Source: Larus michahellis (taxonomy: Eukaryota; Chordata; Aves; Charadriiformes; Laridae). From it: a DNA stretch of 64,000 bases. A program made the translations under genes and the position numbers. Shown here piece after piece: positions 25,315 through 36,500 of this stretch. The stretch covers positions 50,317,324-50,381,323 of the forward strand of contig NC_133901.1 in NCBI RefSeq assembly GCF_964199755.1. The letters run 5' to 3'. The notes below the pieces were generated by a model that was given only the letters and a program-made list of their open reading frames with translations, was not told where the DNA came from and searched no databases. Position 1 is the first letter of the stretch, and each line of letters opens with the position of its first letter.

Positions 25315-27451
25315 GTGAGTTGACTGGGCAGCGAAATAGTTTAGAGTAGGTGCTGGAGAGGGTAAAGACTGGTTTGGTTTGCAGCAAAAACAAGGAAGTG
25401 ACTGCTGCAAAGATGGATGCAGAAAGACAGAGGAATTGCACCAAGGAACAGAGCTCAGGGGAGGAAAGGATAATTGTGGCCCTGGCTTTATGTACGGGAT
25501 AGTGGGGAGGATAGGGACTGAGGCTCCAGCAGCCTCCCTGTGGTGGGGTGGCTGGAAGAGCAGTAGTCCCAGTGTAGCTCTGGACCCTGTCCACAGTGAA
25601 AGACTGATGCCCCTTTCCTTAAGCCAGACCAATTGCACGCAGCGGGTTTTCCACTCCCCAATCCTGCTGGATTAATAAAGGAGGACAGCCGAATGGGATG
25701 GGCTTGCACCCACTGCTCCTTGGGAATGGGTGTGCTAGAAGAGCACGGTTGCCCACCAGGGCCAGCCCTTTCTGCCTTGCCCCAGGGAGTCCATGTTCGG
25801 GGCATACAAATGATTTCCCTCTGTTTTGCCAGTCTTATGACCCATTAGATGGGCCATAATGTCCCACCCCCCCTGCCTCCTGGCAACATTGCCCCTTTCC
25901 TGTCAAGCAGGGCCTGCTTCTTTTATATAGCCAAGCAGATGTCCATCTGCTCGAGGAGAATGTGAAGTGCGTGCTTTACGGCTGCACCTGCTCACGCTTG
26001 CTTTGGGAATACACCAGAATGGGCTCTTTTATCATGTCAACTACATAGGCAGCATCTCAATAAAGAGAAAAGCTTGGAAATCTGAAAGAAAAACTAATCC
26101 AAGAGAGTATCTGCCAATGTGATTGGAGCTGGTTTGCCATGGATGGGCTTCTTTTAGCAGTTATCATCACTTCATCATGTGAAAATCATGTTGCAAAAGG
26201 AGCAACAGTGGAATGAAACTGCAAAATACATAGGAGATAAAAATGTCTTGATCACAACAAGAGCAGTGTAGAAACTCCTAGAGCTAACTGTTTGCTTGCT
26301 AGTTTTAAAATATAACTCATAGTTCAATGTCTTTGGTTCTGAAATTTTAAGCAACTAAAGCGCAAAGAAGCACGAGGACAGAGATGGCTAGTTATTGATA
26401 TTGCTGAAACCAATGGGTCTTTGCCCATTTTATTTTGTATTGTATTGTATTAGGTGAGGCTGTGTGCCCCTATATGCTGTTGTTTGGGCATGGACAGTGT
26501 TGAAATGAAGGTAAGACATTTGCCCTACTTACATTATGTGTAATAACACCCAAGAAGGACGCTGAGAGGCTGCCTGAAGTGGAATTGCTGAGATTTCTCA
26601 TAATTTTCCCTGACTTGCAGTACAGATCTCTCATCCTATCTGGGGACAGAGATGGGGAACACTGTACCAGAAGAAATCTCCCTCTTCCCCTCCTTCCTCC
26701 TCCAAAATGATATGCAGTAAGATCAATACATAAGATACAGGTGCAAGTGACTTCAAACAGATTGGGCAAACAACTTTTCAATCAAGTTTGCCCGTGCCTT
26801 CTTCTTCCAGCCGTTCTGTAAGAAAATGGTAGCAGTTATAAATTAGCATTTTGTTTTGTTTCTTTTTTTTTTCAGAACATGCAGTCTAGTTGTTTTCTGA
26901 ATACCTATTCTATTTCTAATAGTACTATCTAAATATCCAAACCAAACTTGCATATTATTCAAAATTCTCCCAAATAACTCATGGACAGACCCAAAATCTT
27001 TATACAAAAATATATATTACCATCCAATGATAACTGCATGGTATTATAATATGGTATGATAGAGCAACTTTTCAAACTGACATTCTATTACTTCAGCACA
27101 AGATGATAACGGAGTACCACTGTGGCACACGTGGGTGCTGGGAGACTGCCATGTTGCAATTAAAATGCCTATTTTGGATGACAATACTGTATGGCACCTT
27201 GGCAACGGTCCTGCTGTGATCTGCTGCCATATTTTGTGCCATAATGCTAATTCTCCAGAGAACACCACAATGGCCTGCTGATAATATTTTGTATAGGATG
27301 ATACCATTCACTAACTCCTTCATGTGGAAGGGATAGAAAAGAACCTGTGTGTGAAATGAAGGCTGTGTATCTCTTAACTGTAGATGGCAATTAAAAAAGA
27401 GGCAAGAAATACCTTTCCAGTGTTTCATTCTCCATTTCCTTGTGTGTTTAG
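25315..27451 (+). other. MYOZ1: Probable MYOZ1 5' intron or proximal upstream sequence
   Basis: Contains the TATA/E-box cluster at 25921-25990 and an AAG|GTAAGA donor-like site at 26511. It ends in the acceptor 'tgtgtgtttag' with AG at 27450-27451. No coding sequence is recognised. Confidence 0.45.
25921..25951 (+). promoter_or_regulatory. MYOZ1: TATA-like box with paired inverted E-boxes; alternative MYOZ1 promoter
   Basis: TTTTATATAG (25921-25930) is followed by CAGATG (25936-25941) and CATCTG (25944-25949). The two E-boxes form an 8-bp inverted repeat with a 2-bp centre (25934-25951). A further E-box, CACCTG, lies at 25985-25990. E-boxes are bound by myogenic bHLH factors and MYOZ1 is a fast-muscle gene, so a TATA-type muscle promoter here is plausible. 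A strong donor AAG|GTAAGA (GT 26511-26512) could end an exon starting here. There is no transcript evidence. Confidence 0.3.
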
Positions 27452-27553
27452 AGCAAAGCAGAGAACCTTTTGTGGGAATGCCCCTTGCAGGGACTCCTGC
27501 TCCTGTTAAAAGGAAAAAGTCCACTAAACTCATTGGGAAGCTGACACACGAAG
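27452..27553 (+). CDS. MYOZ1: MYOZ1 coding exon 1 (5' UTR end plus start codon)
   Basis: Begins after AG at 27450-27451 and carries 26 nt of 5' UTR. The start is ATG at 27478-27480, chosen because the following M-P-L-x-G-T-P-A-P matches the conserved N-terminus of myozenin-1. It encodes residues 1-25 and the first base of codon 26, ending at the consensus donor GAAG|GTAAGA (GT 27554-27555). The segment is Lys-rich (V-K-R-K-K-S-T-K). The in-frame ATG at 27442 is upstream of the acceptor and so not used. Confidence 0.9.
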
Positions 27554-30500
27554 GTAAGATATGCAAAACTGCACATGTGAGAATTGCTTGGATTTCAACC
27601 TGGATTTCAGCCTTTAAAATTTCACACCCTGTCTGACTGAATTCCCAGAGCAAGACCACTAGGCAGAGGCACAAATATTACTAAAGCTGAGCCTTCAGCC
27701 ACATCACATTTTCTAATTTACTGTTCAAAAGCATTGCACGCACACTCAGGTCAAATGTTGACCTAGATAACACTTGGTAAACCCATATTCTCCTGCAGCA
27801 TTAATTTGGATTAATTCACCAGTGTGAATGGAAAGAGAACATGATCTTTTATGGGTATGAATATTGCAGTGCCTAGTTATATTCTATGTTGCGCTCTCTC
27901 ATATAACCTTTGTCTCTAATTTGCTTTTCCTCTGTGTGAAAGAACTCCTTTGATTCCGGCACTCATTAGTTGAAAAAGTCAAAGTCTCTTAGAGGTGGTA
28001 ATACAGCAGGAAGAATATAAATTGGGACACTTCTCTTTCTACAGAATACCTGTGTATTGGGTAGGGTGACTTTTAATTAACTCGGATATCCTTATCTTCA
28101 CTCTACTTTTGACAGCATGGGGAAGATTTTTAGAGGTTTCGAAAAGTAATAATTCAGTGCTGTCTCTTTCTTCAGCCCCCAAAAAGGGCTGTAGAAGCTT
28201 CTTTGTAGGATACAGGTATATATTTTTCTGTTTGTCCCTAATCCTTTATTCAAATAAACAAGTAAGTAAAAATCCAATTTTCAGTTAAAGAACATTTTCT
28301 CCTGTGCTATGAAATAGTACTATATAAAATTGGCTTGCTAAAAAAGCTAATAATTTCTTCAGAGAATGTCTAATAAAATGAATGGGCTTATACCAATTTT
28401 ATACTAGTTTAAGGATGGAGATTCATTCTCTGTTGTAAATGAGATGTAGAGATGGAGAAGTGGTCTTAACCTTGCTTAATACAAAAAAAGGAAGCCTAGC
28501 AAAAGTTGCTTAGTCGCTTGTTTCTGAATGAAATGCTTTAACTGCAGTTCTGCAAGATTTTTACACTGAAAATGTTTGAATCCATTGTTTTGATGGATAA
28601 TTGGTGGTATGAAATTAAATGGAAAAGGACTTATCGAGTAACTAGAGTATTAAGACTAGAAGAGAATGTCAAGTACTTTTCCCTTTAAAAATTCTTCTTA
28701 AAACAAACAAAAAAAATAATTGGTAACATTGAATCTTTCATGATTTAATGTTTAAACCGAAGCACAACAGAGTTGTCTTTATTTATTATATGTCAGCCCA
28801 ATTCCAAGAGCTGACGGCTACTCATCTAATTCCAGAGGAGGGGAGATGAGCATAGGGCAGCAACCAGACAAGGCAGTGGTGCATTTTGAGGCAGTAGTAA
28901 GGAATACTGCTGCACTGACTGAGGTGCTTTAGATGTGGGACACATGCATCTCGCTCCACCCTTATGCAACTCTTCTCTGCGGATTTGCCATGATCGAAAT
29001 CCAGAGTAAATTCCACTCATACATATCCAGAGCGTCATCAATGTAAAAATTTAGTGCATATGTTCTTTCATAAGAACTTAATTTAGAAGAGAATTTGGCT
29101 GCTTTGAAGTCATTACTGATGCTGGGAAGCAATGGACAAGAGCCTTGAACCAGAACACTTCCTAAAGTGTCGCATTTCATATGTTTTATAGTCATGCCAC
29201 AAGAGGTGTCCAAGCTGAACTTGGGGAAGAAGATCAGCATCCCCAGAGATGTCATGCTGGAAGAGCTTTCTCTCCTCACAAATAAAGGATCCAAGATGTT
29301 CAAATTACGTCAGCTCAGAGTGGAGAAGTTCATTTATGAGAACAACCCTGATGCCTTCACCGACAATTCTGTGGTAGGTCAGAGATTAAAACTGAAGAGC
29401 TGCTCCATACGCTCAGGGGAAACGGGAACTGAGTGTGCCCAAGCGCTCCTCTGTCTGTATGTGCATGAGCTTGGGAGAGGGTGGTGGGGATCTACTAGCA
29501 AAGAAGTGCAGGAGAAAGCCAAAATTATATAAACGCACAAGTTTTATTTCCTTTCAGCAGCAGCATTAGTTTCCTTTGGCAAATACTTGGTATCACACAG
29601 GCAGAAACATGAGAAAATTCAGTATCGAGTGATGGGGGAGGACTGTATGTTTGGCAGGTGTTCAGAGCTGTGCAGGGCAGGACTAATTGGTTTTGTACCT
29701 ATTTCATTTCTTCTTTGCAAGATGGAAATGATCCATCCAGGTGTGACTTCAGCTCCAGTAGGTGTGGTTCTATTTTTAGCCCAGGATACACTTTTATGCT
29801 TCTCGCCCGGCAAAGTCCTCTGTGCATTCTGCAAGAAGCTCCCTAAATGAAAATTCAGACAGAAACCTCTACCCTGACACTGCAATATCTTCAGTTTATT
29901 TGCTAGAAGCTACGTTTGTTTTCTTCTAATGTATTTTCCTATCAGAGATGGTGTATAAATTCAGACATTCTTTTTTTTTCATTTTCCCATGAGTTAGTAC
30001 TGTTATTTAATTTTTGAACTTCTCTCTACAGTTAAGTATTGGTGTAAAGTCTTCTGAAGATACTTAAACTTTTACAGATGAAACTGTCCTTTCGCATCAT
30101 TGTCAGCAGTTCAGTAAAACAAACAGAAAATGTTTCAGGTTCATATGCATTTTGATGTGGCATCTCGTCTTCTGATGTTCTTTAAAATTAATTTGGTGTC
30201 ATGTTATCCCTCAATGGCATCTATTTTCCAGTCCAAGGAAACTAAAGCAAAATAATAAAAGTCAAGCTGAAGAAAACGTTCTGCTAAACAAAAACATGCT
30301 GTTTTTTAGCCTTCTGATGTTTTCAAAAGCAGCAATAAGTAAAACTTTGTGGTTCACTTCTCAAAATGACAATGACAATTTGGAAAGCAGTATGTGGAAA
30401 GATCCCTGACAAAAAAAATGTCATCAAAATTACAACAGTAGGTCAGATTACAGATGAGGGATGACAGACCAGAGATACAGAAAGCAAATCCAGCATTGTT

Positions 30501-33500
30501 AGACTTCGGGCAGCTTCTTCATCTCTTTTTGCTTTAGGTAGTTCATCTCCTCAATGAGCTATCTCCTAGAAAGGATGTGAGAATGAATGGGGTGTTGAAC
30601 TTTGGACTCTTCAGATGAAAATCTGAAAGAAAAGCAAGCTGGTTTTATAGATACTCAGCAATTTCAGAGCTCCTAAAACATATGAGGGCTAAATTCATAT
30701 GTCAGAATCTGCTGCAGTGAGGAGTGAGAAAATAATACAGTGAGGGAATAAAAAGACTGAAGTCCAAACTTTCAAAAATTTGAGGGTGTCACTTACGGGT
30801 GTCCAATCAGAGAAATACAAAGTGAATGAGTTGTGACAAACTGACTCAAAACTGAACGTGCACAGAGTCCCACCAAGACAGACATTACAAAGGCTTTATT
30901 TTTGCTAGCTGTTTTTCCTACTTTGTTTATTCATCTGTGCCTGACTTTCACTTCATACCCTTTCTGTAGTGAATCTCTCCCTCTATTCCCCAAGCTCTTT
31001 GAGCAACACTGTAAGATACTGTACTGTGGAGAAATGTATTTGTGGGTTAGACAAGACCCTAACAAGCCTAAGATTTTCTTTATGGCTTTGCTATATGAGA
31101 ACAATGGCGTGGTCTCCAAGCAGCAGCTGGTACTTTGCTTTAAAATCCTCCATGACTCACTTTCAGGGCTATCTTTTCTCCACATTCATGGTACAAATAA
31201 CAAATCTCCATCAGTCAGTGCAGGAAGACCTTGGTTTGCCTTACAGCCCTCGCTTGGGGCCAGCTTAACAGGATCACAGACATAACTGCTTCCATTTGCT
31301 GGCTGCCTGGTGTGCTCTGTGCAAAGACTGTGGCAGGCTGCATCCACTGCCTCCCTGGATAACTATTCCCATCACCACAGCCAGCACGAGTTTGCACCTT
31401 TGCTGGCACTCAGAGCAACGAGAAGAAGAGATGAGCAATCGCAGCAACTGAGCCACTCTCTTGGAGAGCTGGCTGCTCAGGCAGGTAAAGGAGACGGATC
31501 CACGGCCTCACTGTTACGTTCCAAACCACGAGGACAGCGCCTGACCTTAGCACCAAATAACTTCCATCAAAAAGCCCTTTTGATTGCAATATTTGATGAG
31601 CTTCCTGTTCGTGTCCTTTCTTGCTCCTGGCTCTGCTCAAAGGCAGATGCAGAAAAGAAGGCTTAAACAAAAGGGAACTGTGGGAGGAAGATAATAGCAG
31701 AGTAAAGAATTCCTACTGCTACTTCCAGTTACTTCCTCCTCCCAGTTAATTTTCATGTCCTTTGCTCCCCATCCCAAAGGCACACATCCTTGTGCCTTTA
31801 AGGCTGTGGGACAGTGATGGGATTTAAAGCTGGTGGTGTGTTTTCTGCTTTGATATTATAGATTTCTTAACTGTCTTAGCATATTCTCAGGACACACTTA
31901 GCAAAGCAGAGCAAGAAAGGTCTGGGATGGAGTACAGATTGTTTCTTTCCCCCAAAAAAAGTTTAACAGCAAGGTAATGTAATATAAAAACACACAAAGA
32001 GAAAGGTTATTAAAAATAAATCCAAACCATATAAGGGGTCCCAGAATAGCCTGTGCCGTAGCCATAAACCTTCCACACAAGGGAGAAAATCTCAGCAGTC
32101 ACATGTTATTGATCCACCCTCCTACTTCTCTCCTCCTCCTTCTTCTCCAGCCAAAAAACCATGCTGGACAATCAGATCACTCTCTTTACGGACAGTTTTC
32201 TCCTTACTGGAGAAAACATATATATTGTGTGTGCATGAATGTCAGACAGCTCCATGCAAAAGCAAGAACATGCCCCTCTATCGCTGCTGCAGCTCCACCC
32301 ATCCAGTTAAAGGCAAACAGTAGCTAAACCCATAGTCGAAAGGACTGACTATTCCCAGCATGAGCAAAATGAAGCGCACTACTTACTGCATAGCTGTTTT
32401 CAACACTGTGACCACCTTCTCTTGCAAATATATAGTACAAGGGGATGTATTTAGGGAGGGCTGAGTTTAACACTTTTAGCACACTGATTCCCTGCCAAAC
32501 AGGGAGAGTTCATGTAACGTCCTCCTTGTTTGGTGCTGTGCTGGAGAAGCTGGGCTCTGCTGCGCCCTGTCTAGTAAATCAGAAGAAGGCTTTCTTCTCC
32601 TCACCCCAGGCTATGCCATGCTGTTGCAGGAACTGTGGTTCTCTCCATGTATCAGAGGATATTATCAACCTCACTGTGGAGCTGCAAGATGCAATTTACT
32701 ACTGACTAAAGACCATGATGAAATCCTGTCTTGCTATGTGCTCCATTACTGTAGCACCTAACTATAGCACGAAGGAAATTACTACATTTATTTTTTAATG
32801 GTGAAACTGAACCATAGGGTAGATTAACGAATCACACAAAATCATAGAGAGTCTTAGTCTTATCTCTGGGTCTCCTAAATCCACTTCACTGTTCAGCAAT
32901 TAATAGATGAGCATTTCACAGACCTTTTCTCCACTTCATATTGCTAAATTTGTTTGGCCTCAAACACATCAACATCATGTGAAACTATTACTATTACAGC
33001 CCCACTCATTATTGCCTTAATTCCTCTCAAGGTCCCACGTCCACTTTGGGAACTTCTATGCAAGATCTTCTTGCTATCATCAAGTGGAAACTGAAAACAA
33101 AACCATAGTTACACTTTTTGGGTGGTGCTGTTATGCTGTTTTTTTTCCAGTGAGGGTGCTCAAAAATAGTCTTTTTGCTAGTCAAAACCTGTGGCCTGAT
33201 TTGGGTTACATGCAGGAGACAGTTTATAGAAAGACTTGAATTGCTTGCTTCTTTTTTTTTTTTCATATTTCTGCTTTACCTACCAAATCTGAAATTAAAA
33301 CCATTAGGAAGGTGGAATAACCAATATCTGAGTAGACAATTATCAGCAGTAATACATCAAAAAAACCCAGACCCACAAACAAAAAACCCCACTTTTGATA
33401 CTTTCTCAGACTCACCCACAAGTTAAAAGAAATGTAGTTTCCACATTTTGGCAATGCTTGTATGAAAACAAGCTGAACATGCGTTGGCAAGTGATTTCTG

Positions 33501-36500
33501 CTGGTCTTCAGGTCAAGAGGTCTCTTCAGATAAGCTAAGACACCAATTGTGAAACAAAACATAAGAAATGAAAAAGGGTTAAAGAATTGGATTACTGTTC
33601 TTCTGGATAATGGCAGGAGCTAACCTGTATCCCTTTTGCTGCTGAACAAGAACTCAGAGGAATAAGCAGAGGCGACAGGAAGAAAATGGAAGTGGTTATG
33701 TTACAATGCCAAAAGTGGTGCTTCACAGCAGACAGAAGCACACAACCAACCTGCCTCAGAGCTCTTACACGTTAAATAGCCAGACATGATACAGTGTGTG
33801 ACGGAAAGCATAACCAATACTTGGTTTAATGCACAAGCATACAGTGATGGCTCCGTTTGCCCCTAAACGTACTGAGAAGAATGTGAGTCAAGATCACTGG
33901 AGGTAGGGTTAAAGAGAAAATGTTAGGAAAAGCATTCTTTCTAGGAAGTCTGTTCTGCAGGGAATGTTAAACCTCTTGAACAAACGTTACAGGATAACCA
34001 CAAGCTGAGACTGAGAGAGTCTCAGGTTATTACCTAAGTAGAGTGAGCTAGCTGAGATGTAACTTTTCTAACAAAATGAGCCTTGCTGTGCTGGAGTTGG
34101 ACTAGTGCAGAAGACCTAGAGTTCCCAACTATACCCAAAGCAGTGTAAGAGTGAACATGAAGTCTGATGCCTTCTTACTCAAGAAGTGACTGGCATGGAA
34201 ACAGCAGAATGCCAGAGAGGCCTTTTATTTTCCACAGCAGTTTGTTGGAGCACTGTGAGAAAACTTTGAACAGAAATTCTGAAACTCAATTTCTTTCACC
34301 CACAAAGAAAATGTGGCAAGGATTATATAAAATATACAAATAAGATATAAATAATTTTAGGTAGTATTAGATAAAAATACCCATTATCTAGATGGGTAAA
34401 TTCAGGCATAGAGGAAAAAAATAATTTGCCTAAGATTAAATAGTAAGTCAGAAGTAGACCTGGAAATAGAAAGCAGGAGCTCAACTTGCTGTGCCTCTTG
34501 GGGGAGCACGTTTTAAAAAAAAAATTAGCTGAAGACACTTTAACAGCTGAAATTTCATCCTTTTTTTTAAACTGAATCATAGGTTTAAAGCTATTCAGCT
34601 CTCCAAATTAAGGACCAAGGCACACACTTCGATAAAAACAGCAGGCAGTCTATGAGACTCTCCAAGTGTCTGAATTTTAAATCTCCCGTGCCACCATTAA
34701 GGAGCATTGGTGTGGCTGCCACTAAGAGGACGCAGTCACAGTAACTTCAGAAGTGTTAGTAACCACATAGGCATCAAACCTTTGGGAAGCTCTTTATCAG
34801 TGAGGTGGAAATAGAAACACATTTGGTGGCCTCAATCATTCTCTTTAGGGCACAGCAAGGAGCTGACAGGGAGCACACAGTGTTTCCTCCTGGGGACTGC
34901 CTGCAGTGACATCAGGGCCTTGAGATACTTTGAGATCTCAGCTCCATTAGCTGGATCATCTTTCATTATCTATTTTTCATGAGACACATACAGTAGCTCT
35001 AGAGAATTCAGAATTCATCCATCTATGCACTCAGCCTGCAGGATCAGGCCCTTGCTAGCACTAAGGACTTCAAAGACATGAGCCCAATTTGTTTAGCAAA
35101 CACAGGGGACTACACATCACATGAACTTGCCACAGTTGTTCTCGTTAGAGTAGATTTAGGGATGCCCAGGGACTGATAACATCCACTACCTCCAGCAACG
35201 CACAGACAGGGCAGACCCTGCCACAGAGGGACAGTGTGATCCGCCCTCAGAGCCAAGAGGTGAAGGTTATCAGCCTTCACAATTGACACTCCTGGGCTTC
35301 TCTCCTGGGACTTCCACCAACAGGGTCAATCAATCCTAATGCAGAGATTGGTTTTGTGATGTGAATATGCGTACACATAAAAGCTCCACATGCTGTCAGC
35401 AATGGCCCAAGACACACATTCCCCTCAGTGTAAGCTGTTTCACCCTGAACATCCTGACCAAAGGCATACTGCAAGTACCGCAGACAAAGCTGGACCTACC
35501 CAGCTTTGACCATATTGAGACTCCTGCTTAAGGCTGCCCTTCCTCAGCTCTGCTCTCTTGGAATGAGCTCGCTTGAATATACTGAGGGTCAATATTTCAA
35601 AAACATGAATTTGCCTTTGCCTCCTTTTAATTTGAGCTAAGACAATCTATTGTGGCCACCAAAACTAAAGAAAATTATATTTTTATTCTAGCAGGTGAGT
35701 AGACTGGGGTGTTGCATGGAAAATAGGTCTTTCCTATCTGAATGGAGATGTCTGCTCAATGCAGGATGTTTTGCCAGCAGGTTCATGAAGAATCATGAGC
35801 GAGCCTGAGACCAACCAAACTCATTTTATTTGCAGCTAAATAAGATTTAGGTGTGGCTTTCCTGAGGCAGACCCTGTGTTTCAGAGAAACTTCATCGCTG
35901 CTTAGCGATAATACTGTAATTTAAAATAACACCAGATGACAATGATGTCCCTTCCTGGTCACATCAAATACTGCTGTGCACAAAATCAAATCAGCCCTTT
36001 TTGCTGTAGCTCATGTTATGCTGATGTTTTGTGACCTTTTTTTTTTGCAGGAGAGTGCATATAAGTAACCAGAGTAAAAGAGAAATAAGCATTTAATTCT
36101 CAGGAAGGGCACACAGCATGGGTGAAACTTGAAGGAAAACAGATGCAGATCCTGTTTTGAAACTACTGAGCAAACCAGTAGAAGAATTAACCTTGCATAT
36201 ATATTAATGTTTTGAGAATAACCTCATTCTGACCCGTAGCCCTCAAAATACCCTTTTTTTCAGTTTGCCTTTTTACAGCTACATAGCTCCCACGCATAAT
36301 TGAACAGATTGCCCTGCTAGCTCCTGTGTACAGCTTAATGCTCACAATCCTCTACCCTCTCAGTGCTTCCTGACATTCAAGGGGAACATTATCTCCTCTG
36401 TTCCTAAAAAGGGAATTCCCTACAGCTAGGAGAAGGACAGACAGTCCCTAAAGGCCCTGGGGGCACCAGCTCTGCCACTTCAGCCTGCAGCTGGCTGCCT

